Assembly: GCA_009733775.1 (NCBI GenBank)
Contig: WOGZ01000423.1
Location: forward strand, 1-24,530
Direction of reading: 5' to 3'
DNA from: Alectoria sarmentosa
Taxonomy: Eukaryota > Ascomycota > Lecanoromycetes > Lecanorales > Parmeliaceae
DNA: 24,530 nucleotides
Shown: positions 1-10,080 of the stretch, piece after piece
Layout of the letters: each line of letters opens with the position of its first letter
Numbering within the stretch: the first letter of the stretch is position 1
Made by a program: the position numbers and the translations under genes
The notes under the pieces: generated by a model
Databases searched by the model: none
Told to the model about the DNA's origin: nothing
Seen by the model: the letters and a program-made list of their open reading frames with translations, nothing else

Positions 1-55
1 CTCTTCCTCTTCCTCTTCCTCTTCCTCTTCCTCTTCCTCTTCCTCTTCCTCTTCC
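1..55. repeat. (CTCTTC)n hexanucleotide microsatellite
   Basis: Nine uninterrupted CTCTTC units begin at the window edge, so the tract may extend further left. It lies about 500 bp upstream of the GH17 start codon as a pyrimidine-rich tract. The rest of 56-558 shows no convincing gene; short open frames there overlap the signal-peptide exon in the wrong phase. Confidence 0.95.
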
Positions 56-558
56 ATCCTTACTATCATTTGCCTACCTGTTTGCTCAACATCTGTCCAT
101 CTCAAATATATTCAAGTGCGAATCCTCATCTCTCTATGAGCTGGAGCAAATTCTTTCACTTTCCTTCGATCAGCACCATCTACATCGACATCTACACCTA
201 CACCCGCTGCGCCTTGACTCAACAGGCCATTGACTGCTTCCTCCTCTCCATCCACCACTCCAACGACACTACACTCAAGCCTCTCTGGCCCTGCAGCATT
301 TCGCCTTGAGATACTTTTCTCTTCATATTCTTGTCCAATTCATCTGATCAAAGTACAATCTCCGTTTAAAAATCCTGGCCAAAGGCCCTTCTTTTCTGCG
401 ACAGAACAAAGACGTAGGTCGTCCTTGTTCACACAACATAGCGGCCCATTCCAATGCCCTCCTGCATCGCTAACGCTGACAAAGTCAGCACCTGCCACCA
501 AAGCCAGGACGCTCGAGTGGTCTTACAGTCATTCCGCACGCACATCCATTCGACCGCT

Positions 559-2991
559 ATGCGGCCTGCACTTACCATAATCGGTTGCGTGACATTGCTA
601 CAGCTGGCTATGTCGCAAGGTCACGGTATTGAGTTGCCTCTTTCCGCATCCGAAAGCAAAGTGCTGACTCAGGATGATCAGACCATTCAAAACATCATCA
701 CGCAAAACGACAAGAAGTCTGCTCAGATGTCGTCACCGATGTTGTCACTGATGTAGCCTATCTTACCTATGACTCTGAAGACGTCATCGTGTACGTTAAC
801 GACGCAAATCAGCCTGTATCTACAACCACAGTACGAGCGCCTTCCCCCCAGTCTACACCATCTTTGAGTCGCGAGACATGATTCGAGAGCAAACGACTCG
901 TTTTCAGATTGTGCCTATTGCCCCAAAGAAGTCATGCTGACTTCGAAATGTGCAGGTGTACAAGGGACTTGTGCCACACACCCAGGCACCATCAACTTCT
1001 ACCCCTCCCGCTCCTGCCTCCGAATCACCTCCTAGCTCTCCACCGCCTCCAGCTGAGTCACCGTCTGCCCCTCCAGCTCCTTCCCCAGAACCGCCCTCTT
1101 CCCCGTTTCCAGCGCCGGTCCCAGCGCCTGTCCCTCAAGCAACAGAAGCAACAACCCCAACGCCTTCACCTGACCTGAGCCCCAACCCAAGTCCCGAAGA
1201 ATCTGGCTCAAGAGGTCCAGGTTTCAGCTCCGCTGTAGCGTACACTCCATATAACGCCGACCAATCCTGCAAAAGCACTTCGCAAGTGGCGGCTGACTTT
1301 CAAAAAATCAGCGACTATGAGGTAGTACGTCTGTACGGAACAGACTGCAATCAGATTAGCAATGTAATCGCAGCTACGCACAGCAGCGTCAAGCTTCTTC
1401 TCGGAATTTTTGATATCAATTCCATACAGAGCGAAGTCCAAATAATATCCTCGGTATGGCTCGTGTCGGCGTTGTTTTGTCATAGCCCATATCCCTTCAT
1501 CGCCAGACATGTTCCAGGAGTAGTACCTTTGTTTCGCCTTCAATCCACTCCCAAAACCTGACCTGTGACTCAATCTGCATTCTGACGGAGAGATGCTAAC
1601 TCGAGATGTCCGATAGGCCGTCAACGGCCAGTGGTCTCTTGTGAACAGTGTCAGTGTCGGTAATGAGGTGTGTACGTTTCGGAGCTGATTTTTATTATTT
1701 GGTATTGGAATAGAGTCGCAAGACATGTTTTGGAGGCAAGAGAACCTTTCTGCTCCCAAGACCTGTCTTGCAACTCCGTCCTCTGCCACGAATAGGCAAT
1801 GCTGACTTCGCAATCCACGTAGCTAGTAAACACGGGGCAGGCATCGGCATCGCAAGTCGTTGCCGCAATTGGGGCTGCTAAGGCTGCTCTTAAAGCTGTC
1901 GGCTACAATGGGCCAATTGCTACAGTTGATACCATGAGTAAGCATCTTTGTGCCAGGCTTCCCTTCCCGTTTGGGGCCGCAGTCTGATCCGCTAGACATG
2001 TCGTGAGAGAACGTTCTGCTCCTCTTGCTAATTTTGAACCATATCTATTTCGTTTTATCTTCACATCGAGGACGATAAGCTGAATTGGAATACTCCAGTG
2101 GCCATGAGAAACAACATAGAGCTTTGCACCGCTTCCGATTTCTGTGCCATCAACTGTCACGCTTTCTTCGACGGCAACACCTTACCAGAGGACTCCGGGC
2201 AATTTGTGCAAAATTGGGTCAAGCAAATTTCAGAAGCTGCAGGAGGAAAAATAACCATCGTGACTGAGTCAGGGTGGCCCCATCAAGGTTCGTATATTTC
2301 GGAGTCCTTCTTCCCTACTTGGGACCAAGGCCTGAGTCACAAGACTTGTTTTGGGAGCAAGCGGGTCCTTTTACTCCTGAGATCTGTTTCTTAATTCACG
2401 TTCCTGGCTTGACGAAGCAATGCTTACTCCGAACTCTGCGTAGGAGACCCGAACAACGTACGTACATTTTGGATTTGACCCTTCTTATTTGGTATTGAGA
2501 TTGATTCACAAGACGTGTTCCGGGAGCAACCCGACCTTTTCTAATCCCGAGACCTGTCTTACAACTCAATCATCTACCCTGAAGAAGCGATGCTGATCCC
2601 GGAATGTGCGTAGAAAGCCATTCCGAGTCCGGAAAATCAAGCTGCGGCCATTGCCAGCTTGAAAGCGGCTTTTAGTGGCGGCTCAAATCTGGTTCTGTAC
2701 AATTCTTACGATGATCTATGGAAGTCGGATTCGGCGGATACTTACGGGTAAGTTTTTTTCTTGGCGATGTCATGAGCTGCATCGTGTACTGATTTGGAAC
2801 CAGAGCGGAGAAGTATTGGGGAAGTAAGCACCCTTTCTGAATTATTTCTTCCTCTCTCATATTCTGTTTCGAGTCTTAGGACACGTCTGAGGAGCAAGAC
2901 ACTCCTCAAACATGTATACAGACTCAAGAACGTGACTTCAGAGAAATGCTGACTCTGAAATGGTCTAGTGGTGGGAGATAGCCCTGGCTGA
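559..2991 (+). CDS. Secreted GH17 cell-wall beta-glucanase (btgE/Scw4-like), 10 exons
   Basis: Exons: 559-625, 682-830, 956-1453, 1617-1667, 1823-1937, 2099-2287, 2444-2457, 2614-2747, 2804-2823, 2969-2991. They join in frame to 1260 nt (419 aa). The N-terminus MRPALTIIGCVTLLQLAMSQ is a signal peptide, followed by a His-rich stretch and a KR site suited to Kex2 cleavage. A Pro/Ser/Thr-rich linker spans roughly residues 79-165. The GH17 domain begins at AVAYTPYNADQSCKS. The acid/base Glu is in SVSVGNE (about E255) and the nucleophile in TIVTESGWP (about E350); the C-terminus has LWKSDSADTYGAEKYWG. The family acts on beta-1,3-glucan in the fungal wall. Introns make up about 48% of the gene; introns 1 (626-681) and 8 (2748-2803) are ordinary 56-mers and seven are 125-163 nt relatives. 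Both catalytic residues are intact, so I read it as functional. Exon 1 and the last two exons are the least certain. Confidence 0.92.
831..955 (+). mobile_element. Introner-like intron, GH17 intron 2 (diverged)
   Basis: 125 nt, phase 0. It starts GTACGAG and ends with the family tail ATGCTGACTTCGAAATGTGCAG. The middle holds GAGTCGCGAGACATGATTCG and then GAGAGCAAACG, matching the central block of the better-preserved copies. It is shorter than the others. Confidence 0.65.
1454..1616 (+). mobile_element. Introner-like intron, GH17 intron 3 (diverged)
   Basis: 163 nt, phase 0, between IISS and AVNGQW of the GH17 domain. It keeps CCAGACATGTTCCAGGAG in the centre, then ACCTGACCTGTGACTCAATC and a GAGATGCTAACTCGAGATGT tail, recognisable relatives of blocks in introns 4, 6 and 7. 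Confidence 0.65.
1668..1822 (+). mobile_element. Introner-like intron, GH17 intron 4
   Basis: 155 nt, phase 0, immediately after the catalytic GNE codon. Blocks in order: GTGTGTACGTTTCGGAGC, then GAGTCGCAAGACATGTTTTG, then CCAAGACCTGTCTTGCAACT, then GGCAATGCTGACTTCG and CACGTAG at the acceptor. These match introns 6 and 7 and the intron at 12495-12651 in the same order and spacing. Confidence 0.88.
1938..2098 (+). mobile_element. Introner-like intron, GH17 intron 5 (most diverged)
   Basis: 161 nt, phase 1, donor GTAAGC. A central segment GCTAGACATGTCGTGAGAGA followed by ACGTTCTGCTCC resembles intron 4 (AGACATGTTTTGG...GAGAACCTTTCTGCTCC). The tail AGCTGAATTGGAATACTCCAG is only loosely like the family tail. 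Membership is inferred from length and the central block. Confidence 0.5.
2288..2443 (+). mobile_element. Introner-like intron, GH17 intron 6
   Basis: 156 nt, phase 1, just after the nucleophile motif ESGWPHQ. Blocks: GTTCGTATATTTCGGAGTCC, GAGTCACAAGACTTGTTTTG followed by GGAGCAAG, CCTGAGATCTGTTTCTTAAT, and GACGAAGCAATGCTTACTCC with GCGTAG at the acceptor. Confidence 0.88.
2458..2613 (+). mobile_element. Introner-like intron, GH17 intron 7
   Basis: 156 nt, phase 0, separated from the previous element by a 14-nt exon. Blocks: GTACGTACATTTTGGATTTG, GATTCACAAGACGTGTTCCG followed by GGAGCAA, CCCGAGACCTGTCTTACAAC, and GAAGAAGCGATGCTGATCCC with GCGTAG at the acceptor. It is one of the clearest copies and the closest to 12495-12651 at its 5' end. 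Confidence 0.9.
2824..2968 (+). mobile_element. Introner-like intron, GH17 intron 9 (diverged)
   Basis: 145 nt, phase 1, splitting the C-terminal tail from YWG. The 5' end is GTAAGC, unlike the strong copies. The centre has GAGGAGCAAGACACTCC and the tail is GAGAAATGCTGACTCTGAAA before GGTCTAG, matching the family tail. Confidence 0.65.
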
Positions 2992-3657
2992 TTTGCTTGG
3001 TACGATGGTTTTGAAATATTGATAACGCAAATCTAGCGTCTGACTGTGGTTTCTGTACACGATTATACGCTGGGTCTTGTGTATGTGTGACGTGGGAGAT
3101 ATTCTTGCAGTGGCGGCGCACCAAAGCGGTCGGCGTTGCTTTCCCATGATATCCCATTTGTTTTGTAAGGTGGATGATCTTTGATAATGCCTCGCCTGGG
3201 CAAAGGGAGCTTTCCAACGTTGTATTCATGTCCGTGCGAGAGGCCTACTGTGACATTGATTTGCTGCTAATTTTGCTGCTAATTGAAGCATTATTTCTTG
3301 CCTCTCGCAGTCGCACAGTATGACTGACTCTCTCTGTGGTAAGAAACTTTGTGCCCGAGAAAGTGCGCCCCAGCCTCAGTTGATCGTCCCCGTTTCTCCG
3401 GCATCCCCAGCGATCTTCGCCATGGAAAATGGCTCCCCATCCACAACGTGTAGCAGGGCTGTTGCTTCCCCTTGTCACCAAGTCGGAAAGCCGTGCAACT
3501 CGGGTGGGAGACAAGTCAGGAGTAGCAGCAAAGCCATGGCTGAAGACCTACAGTGAGATCATCGCTGGGATCCCTCTTATCATATCAAAGTTTCTGGTAT
3601 CATTCTTTTTCGAGATGTCTTAAGCATTGCTTTGTAACCAGTTGGCCTCCACCGTCG
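2992..3657. other. Spacer between convergent GH17 and RPAP1-like genes
   Basis: 666 bp that should hold the 3' ends of both flanking transcripts. Open frames of 60-100 codons exist on both strands (for example 3320-3556 + and 3245-3514 -), but none shows a recognisable motif, domain or splice-supported extension. I see no RNA gene or element here. Confidence 0.6.
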
Positions 3658-4998
3658 TCACCTCCCCCTCCACCTCCTTCCACCCCCCTTCCGCCACAAC
3701 CAACTTGCCTCGGTAGCCGTAACCCAAACACTCCTATTTCCTCCCTCCTCACCCTTTGCAGCTGCGGCCACCATGCCCTCAACAACCCTCCCCTGATCCA
3801 TCAGCCCCCAAAGTCCCTCACACAAATCCTCTCCCTCTCGTCCAAAGTCGCCTCTGCCGAGTCTATACAGTACCCGGCCGAGCGTCTGGTACGCGATGCA
3901 TCGCTGAGCGGGGTATGCGCTGCGTGCTAGATGTGCGAGCTCGGGAACTGTATAACCAGCAGAGGATGGGGCATGGGCGTGGTGGTGGAGACCTTTCGAT
4001 TGAGGGATCTGAGCGGAGAGGCGGGGTGGGAGAAGGTGGCCCCGGAAATCGAAACGGAGAGATGACGGGGTGAAAGATTCTTGTTTTGCAGAGTACACGG
4101 ATTCTTTCTCTGCCTTGGAGTCGATTGGAGTCATCCAGGCCATGGCGGAAGGATCGGAGGGGAGGGAGGGAAAGTAAGTTGAATGGAGGGCGGAGAGAAA
4201 ATTGGGATCTGAAGGGTCGAGATCAAGTGGTTTGGGTGCGTGAGGGAAGTGCATGTCTGGTGGTGGTGGGAGAGGAGTCTGAGAGGCGGGCTGCAGGCCT
4301 GGGGGTGGATGCAGTGGTGGAGCATCTGGATCTGAGGAGAGTGCTGGGTTTTTCTTGGCTGGGGTGACGGTGGATGTTGGCTCTCGTTCTGCTTCTGATG
4401 CATCAAAAGCGACTTTTTTTGCAGATGCCCTGTATGGTGAGGATGGCTCGTCCTGATCTGGATGCATCTCACTCCTTGAATCATTTTGTCCCTCGTCGAT
4501 ATTCGCTTTTTTTAGCAATCTCTCGATGAGTGACGGGCTCAGCCCTCCCAGGAGTTCTTTCCTAGCCTCTTCGATCTCCTCGTCTGACAATTGCGCGAGT
4601 CTTTGCTTGTTCTCTTGGTCGATTGATGGATCAAGGACTAAGTGCCCATTTGGTATAGATCCATTTCCACTACTGCTCCTTTGCTGTGAGAGGGGTGGTG
4701 ATACGATATTGGAGTCGCCATGCCTTTTGGGCTGGCGGGCGTCTTGGACCTGATTTTTGGTCCTCTGCTTGAACTTTGAGGGACCAGTCCTGGTCTTGTG
4801 TGCTGGAAAACCAGTCTCGGAACTCTTGATTCTGGGTGGTGCTGGGGGTCCGGCATCTGATGAAGCCGTTCGCTCTTTGACATCTCCTATAAGGCCAAGA
4901 TTGAAGCCAAGAACCTGCGCTGGTCCGGATGAGTGGACTCCATCAGGTTCATCGTCCGAGTCCAAATCGATATGAAAGCGTTCACCTCGCACTGCCAT
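3658..4998 (-). CDS. RPAP1-like protein (RNA polymerase II-associated; yeast Rba50 family)
   Basis: A single uninterrupted frame of 446 aa. The N-terminus is MAVRGERFHIDLDSDDEPDG. An RPAP1_N-type helix lies near residues 133-168 (LSDEEIEEARKELLGGLSPS, then LIERLLKKAN). The middle is Pro-rich and probably disordered. An RPAP1_C-type block lies near 313-382: LRFDFRGHLLPP, IPQSKGLHHHAHAPSSAGYT, LAHLARSAYPAQRCIAYQTL. The tail ATEASWLWRKGGGRRWRGR is typical of fungal members as I remember them. The family helps assemble or import RNA polymerase II. It is close to the roughly 440 aa of the yeast protein, so it looks complete. Convergent with GH17 and divergent from HPC2. No intron is needed. Confidence 0.85.
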   Translation of the reverse strand: MAVRGERFHIDLDSDDEPDGVHSSGPAQVLGFNLGLIGDVKERTASSDAGPPAPPRIKSSETGFPAHKTRTGPSKFKQRTKNQVQDARQPKRHGDSNIVSPPLSQQRSSSGNGSIPNGHLVLDPSIDQENKQRLAQLSDEEIEEARKELLGGLSPSLIERLLKKANIDEGQNDSRSEMHPDQDEPSSPYRASAKKVAFDASEAEREPTSTVTPAKKNPALSSDPDAPPLHPPPGLQPASQTPLPPPPDMHFPHAPKPLDLDPSDPNFLSALHSTYFPSLPSDPSAMAWMTPIDSKAEKESVYSAKQESFTPSSLRFDFRGHLLPPRLSAQIPQSKGLHHHAHAPSSAGYTVPELAHLARSAYPAQRCIAYQTLGRVLYRLGRGDFGREGEDLCEGLWGLMDQGRVVEGMVAAAAKGEEGGNRSVWVTATEASWLWRKGGGRRWRGR

Positions 4999-6873
4999 CG
5001 TGAAGTCGATCTAGAGGATCAAGGCAATCATGCCGCTCCAACGCAGTCGAAAGTACGAGTACTGTGTGTTGCGAGCATGCCCTGAAAGACAGAAAAGAGA
5101 CGGCTGTGTCAAGTGTCCAACTAGACGTCATCGCCATCGATGCAGAACTCTAGCGTGTGCTTGGTCACCTAAAGCGGCTTAGCGTAGTGCTACATGGTAC
5201 CACTAGTAATAAATTCCTTCTACGGAGGTCAGCACCAAAAGTCCAGGACAGCGCTAGTAGTAGCCCTAAACCTACTTTACGTTCGGAAGACAACCCTAAG
5301 TAGAACTTTTCTTGCGAGCGCGTAAAACGGGATTTTGGGACATCTTTCGGGAATGGTTCGGGTATCAAGCCTCATATTGGGCCGGGACAGGCGCAGCTCC
5401 GAAGCACTCTCCAGTACGTTGTCTGGGCAACCCTCCAGGCTGTTATCCGAAATCTTGAGGCAGGAGTCTTGGCGTCCAGGACTTTTGGTGTCGACCTGTG
5501 TAGACACTTTGTTTCAATTGATTTCCACCCAACCTACATTAGGAGCTTAGGTACCTATGAGTCTATGACCACACGGAAAATAGAGTTTAGCCGCTTTACG
5601 CGACGCCACACTTGGGTACTTTACTCTGAGTACTTACTTTACCATACCTTAGGTAAGCCCGAATTGGAAGAGGGCTCTTGTTTTAGTATTACCTTACTTC
5701 TGCTCTGTACTAGTACAGTAGTACTTAATCTTTAATCCTAATCCTGGCGTTGCAACTTCACAAATCACAACCACAGACAAGTTGAAGATGGCTATCTGAC
5801 TCAAGGCAACAATCAACTTCAATAATCATTCCTCTTAGATACTTGATTATCACAATCAGAATTCTTGATCAATCTTGACCCAGAAAACCCCCCTTTGCAT
5901 CTATCTAGAGGTTGAACAAAACGTTAGCTACTAAAAGGATTCGAGGACAGAGGCTCTGCTAATTGATGATCATGATCCGCAGGAAATGAATGACTGACGG
6001 CGGCACTATCTTTGGCCAACAGATTCAAATCTATCTACTCTAATTGGTTGGACTGCGAAGGAGTCAGCAAGACAAGAGAGGCCCCCCCTCCCCCCCCCCT
6101 TTCCTTTCGGTCCCTGGAAGCTGGCCTTTTTCCTGAACCAACTTGCCCTCGTTACACCTTGGAGGTCTGATCTGATGGTGGATGAAGGTGGAGCTTTGCC
6201 CCTCTGGTCCTCGGGCTACTGTCACCCATTTCACTCCTCTTCCCTCCTAGGCCGTCGGCAGCGGCCAAGCCTGACCAATTCCATACGCCCCGTAAATTAC
6301 TTAGCCCCACGGTCAATCCAGAATTCAGATGATGTGTTCCCAGTCTGCCGACGCTTTTTTTGAAAAAAAAAGAGTCGTCTGTCTGTGCTGCTGCTGTGTC
6401 AAACCTAGTAGTGCTTGCCTCCTTCCGCCCATAGAATTCCAACCAAGCCCCATATCCTCCAATTTTCTACCATTCTCACTCTTTCTCTTCCTTTTTACTC
6501 TCTCATCCGCCGCCTATCTTCCTCCTCTTCACTCGATCCGTCTCTTTTCGTACTTGTTGAAGCCCAATTTTCCAGTGTATGCTCGGCTAATCTATCCAGA
6601 TTTTCGGTAGACAGAGTTCAACACTGCACACAAACCTTTGATCCGTCGCCCATTCCCTCTCCAATCTTCTCGAGGCCTGTCATCGCGCCTTTTGAAGCTA
6701 TTGCGACGCTCACGCCTCGACAACGTGTCCTTGTCTTGGCCGGCCCGACCGTAGCAAAGCGGTGTCGGATAAATTAGGCTCGCAGTCTTAATCTCACTCT
6801 GAAATTGTGACGGTTTCTACACTCTTCTTACATTCGGAAATCGGGTGGTTTGTGGTGGTGGTTGTGGAGCAAG
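4999..6873. other. Head-to-head intergenic region (RPAP1-like / HPC2 promoters)
   Basis: 1.9 kb without a supportable gene. It holds the inverted-repeat element at 5221-5502, a segment at about 5540-5730 rich in GTAC and TTAGGTA-type motifs, a long C-run near 6082-6099, and a pyrimidine-rich stretch at about 6440-6560 typical of fungal promoters or 5' UTRs upstream of HPC2. Open frames inside are short and lack homology I can recognise. Confidence 0.6.
5221..5502. mobile_element. TIR element copy 1 (MITE-like, TA-flanked)
   Basis: About 282 bp including TA on both sides. The left end reads TA-CGGAGGTCAGCACCAAAAGT, continuing CCAGGAC. The right end, reverse-complemented, is TA-CACAGGTCGACACCAAAAGT, continuing CCTGGAC. 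The core CACCAAAAGTCC is shared with both ends of the copy at 10597-10828. The interior has no long frame and no visible similarity to the other copy. TA flanks are the signature of Tc1/mariner-type insertion. The outer bases of the right end have drifted, suggesting an older insertion. Confidence 0.75.
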
Positions 6874-8825
6874 ATGTCGGCAGCAAGGGAAGTTGATGCA
6901 AATCGAGGGGAGAGCACCTCGCCTGGCCTTTCCTCTCCACCCTCGCCCAACTCGCCAACACGGCAAACGGCAACGGCAACAGGGCGCTCTCATACCAACA
7001 ACAACAACAACACCAACAATGATAATGCGGCCTCGTTGCAAGCAAATGCTCAGATTGAAGGAAATGATGGAGGAGGAGCAGTGACATCGCTAAATTCCAT
7101 GGGCGCTAAGAATGCAGCTGCCCCTCCAAGGAGACCGCGCAAAAAGAAAGACCCTGAGAGCAAACCGGCAAGCAGCAACAACCATAACCACAACCACAAC
7201 AACGACAATGCATCCACTGCCACTGCCACTGATGGTCAAGAACAAAGGCCCAAGAAAGCCCGTGCTGCCAGAGGTACTTCGGAACAATACAAAAGGAGGC
7301 AACAGAAGCAGCTGCAGCAACAGCAGGCTGCCAGAGAAGCTGAGGCGCTTCAAGTCTCCCGCCAACTCAAAATCTCCCATTCCCTTTCCCCCAAATCCCC
7401 GGCTGTCCACCCCCAACACCAAAACGGAAATAGTGAAGCTATTCCCACCCAACCAAATCCCGCTCACCAAAATATCCTGCCCACTATACGACCAGTGAGT
7501 GGCCAGAATTACGACCCAATCAGATCTTCCACAGTAGCACCTCGTCCAAGCTCTCCATTGGCAACACCGCCCACGCCTCAGAGGCCTTACAAATTTCCAA
7601 GCGCGACTGCGTCGCCGTCCATTCATAGTATGATTGAGCAAACAAGTGCACCGCCTCTATATTCCTACCCTCAACCACGTAAGCGCGACAACGACACCAG
7701 AACAGCATCTCCACCTGAGCCAAAGCGACCCCGCTTATCTCCGCCTTTGCCTGTCACTACCCAGCAGCCTGCCAGACCGTCACCAAGAGACATTGCCCCT
7801 GCAATATCCAATACATCAAATTCTAACACAATTAACATAATGGATACCGACACAGATAAGCCCAACGCACCTGTCAACAAGACCACTTACAACGTCAAGA
7901 AACCAAGCCCGAATGCAAGTACCGCTGTCTCATCTTCATCCCATTCACCCAAACCGTCCCGTCCCAAAGAGACCCAGGTCGCCATCTCCTCAGGCAGTGG
8001 TCTTCTGTCTGGCTCAATCTTCGGTGGAGGAATTGATAGTACCGCACCAGAGAAGACTGCGCCCACAGTCGTTCTCAATGTGCCTCTCACTGGCGACAAT
8101 CAGTATGTCAATTTCACTCGCTTGGCCGAAGAAAGATACGGCTTCAACGCGCTGCATCCCCGCCTGGCAGCGCAGCGCGAAAGACTTGCTCGTGTCGCTG
8201 CAGCGGGCGCTGCTCTCGAGAATGCTAACAAAAGCGGTGGTAACTCCGGCTCAGGTGATGAAATGTCTGTTGACCTCTCCGACGGGGAAGCTGATAATAG
8301 CAACGTCGAAATGGGAGGAGTCAACGATGGCGAGAGAATCCAGAAGTCTGGGGAAGAGACTGGCGAAGCTGGTGTGTCGAAGAAGCCGAGGAAGAGGACG
8401 ATGAAGGAAGACATGTACGATAAAGAAGATGACTTCATCGACGACACGGAGATGATTTGGGAGGAGCAAGCTGCTGCTAGCAAGGACGGGTTCTTCGTTT
8501 ATAGTGGTCCTTTGGTTCCTCCGGGACAAGAGCCTCAGGTTGAGAGGTACCTACCACCGTTTTCCAATCCCTGATCCTTGTACTGACCTTTTGTAGAGCC
8601 GATGGCCTACCCAAACGTGGTCGCGGTAGTGGCAGAGGGCGAGGAGGAGCTATCAGAGGCGCTGCCAGAGCAGCTGCGACTTCCAAAGACGGAGCGAAAG
8701 TGCCAGGGAGAAAGCCACGCGTGACGAAAGCGGCCAAAGAGCAAATGGAAAGAGAAAAGGCTCAGAGAGAGAACAGCCTGGCTGTCCTTGCATCGAAACC
8801 TGCGCTTACGCCTGCTCCGGCTTGA
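6874..8825 (+). CDS. HPC2: Hpc2/ubinuclein-type subunit of the HIR histone chaperone
   Basis: Exons 6874-8546 and 8597-8825 give 633 aa; the 50-nt intron starts GTACCT, has branch TACTGAC and ends TTTTGTAG. I chose ATG 6874 (MSAAREVDANRGES) because the frame further up only opens with a TTG. The N-terminal half is low-complexity (Asn/His runs, basic PRRPRKKKDPESK, a Gln-rich stretch) and probably disordered. The Hpc2/ubinuclein conserved domain lies near residues 505-548: KEDMYDKEDDFIDDTEMIWE followed by DGFFVYSGPLV. The family's acidic DDFIDD core and the G-F/Y-F-V-x-x-G-P-L signature are present. Exon 2 encodes a basic RGRG-rich tail. The family works in replication-independent H3/H4 deposition in the nucleus. 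The domain, not the rest, carries the identification. Confidence 0.87.
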
Positions 8826-9609
8826 ATGAGTTCACCCTCTGTGAGGCCTGTTCCATCTGGATGTTGTCTACTATCAGTGTCGGCCCTACAATCAGGCTTC
8901 GACATACTGTATTGCTATCGAGATACGACTTTCAATTGCATGGCCTTCTCGGCTCAAGACTCGTGGTCTGGGCGAATGACCACCCCCAGCAGTTGTTGAA
9001 TTACTCTTTTATTTACTTCGGGACGATTGTCCACTGTAAGACTTGGAGTCACGAGGTGTCCATTTTCTGGCTACGAGTCGCTGGATGCCAGAATGAGAGA
9101 AGGCTTTTGACTTGGGGAGAGGATTGTACGATACGAGCTTGAGGTGAATTAGCCCACGACAGTTCAGATGGCCCTACGACCGGTCAGCTGTTCAACGACG
9201 GGTTCTATGGCCTACGAAGTGTTCCATGTTCCCTTCATTTCTTCCAAATTCGCGTTTGTTCTCATGAGCGAGCATGGTATGCATGTAATGATAGGTGACG
9301 CTTGCATAGATAGCCAGACAGAACATCAGAGCTTTACTCCATCGTGCAGCACTGACTTGCCGACGCAGTCCTTTGACATGGGGGGGGGGTGTGACTCGCA
9401 ATTCTCTAGGTCTTTTGGCTTTGCAACAGTAACATTTCCGCTTCTAATTGCAAGGCAGCTACAATGACTTCATCTACCTGACCTGCTTTGAATTCGTCTG
9501 CATCCTTGTCATACCCTCGTCGCGAATAGATCGGAAAATGCTGGCAACAGCCCGCTCCAGCTATCAAACCCGCCGCCACCCCGAACCCTCGTCACCAAAA
9601 ACTTCCACC
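8826..9609. other. Tail-to-tail spacer after HPC2
   Basis: Should contain 3' UTR of HPC2 (+) and of the small secreted-protein gene (-). A run of ten G lies at 9380-9389. Open frames at 8822-9142 and 9168-9467 (+) lack recognisable motifs and their starts overlap HPC2 3' sequence. Nothing else is supportable. Confidence 0.55.
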
Positions 9610-10080
9610 TCAACCGGAACCTGAGCATACACACACCTTCAAAACCCACCAGCCCAGCATCATTAGCAAGACCCTGCCGACCGCACCCCGCCCCCTCCAA
9701 GCCCCACTTGCCTCTGCAGACGACGTGCTCCCAGAAGATCCAGACCCACTCCCACTCCCACTCCCACTTGCCCCATAAAATCCGGCAGGCGGATCACCCT
9801 CACTCGGCTGCGTCCCCTCGCTGGCCGGTGGGCAGCCAGGAGCAGGCGTATACTCCGATGGAGGCGCGTAAGGGAGGAATTCCGTGGGTGGTGTTGGGCA
9901 CACATCGGCCGCCAGCGCGTGTGGGAGGATTGACGTTGGGAATTCGGCTAACGCTGCGGGGTGATTCGTCGTCGTTGATGTTGTCATCGTTTGGTTTGCG
10001 TTGGTTGTTGGTATTGAGGTGGTGGGGAGAGGGAGGGTGACGGTGAAAAGGATTATTGTGCTGAGATGGAGGGAGCGCAT
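9610..10080 (-). CDS. Small putative secreted or GPI-anchored protein, unknown function
   Basis: 156 aa if translation starts at ATG 10080; the frame continues upstream to 10326 but that part looks like 5' UTR, and this start places a hydrophobic signal-like segment (MRSLHLSTIILFTVTLPLP) at the N-terminus. The rest is Thr/Asn-rich, then Pro-rich (CPTPPTEFLPYAPPSEYTPA), with two to three Cys and a GSGSGSGSGS run. The end carries a hydrophobic segment (VLLMMLGWWVLKVCVC) preceded by small residues (SSAEASG), as in GPI-attachment signals, though it finishes SGSG. I do not recognise a family. A 3' intron that would alter the tail cannot be excluded. Confidence 0.45.
   Translation of the reverse strand: MRSLHLSTIILFTVTLPLPTTSIPTTNANQTMTTSTTTNHPAALAEFPTSILPHALAADVCPTPPTEFLPYAPPSEYTPAPGCPPASEGTQPSEGDPPAGFYGASGSGSGSGSGSSGSTSSAEASGAWRGRGAVGRVLLMMLGWWVLKVCVCSGSG

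Noticed and set aside
3320..3623. Overlapping + strand frames that could form a small spliced gene before the RPAP1-like 3' end
   Set aside because: No motif, no convincing donor-acceptor pair joining conserved sequence, and the region is the expected 3' UTR of two convergent genes.
3553..4367. Long + strand open frames opposite the RPAP1-like gene
   Set aside because: They are antisense shadows of a Pro/Gly-rich coding region; the minus strand carries the recognisable RPAP1 motifs.
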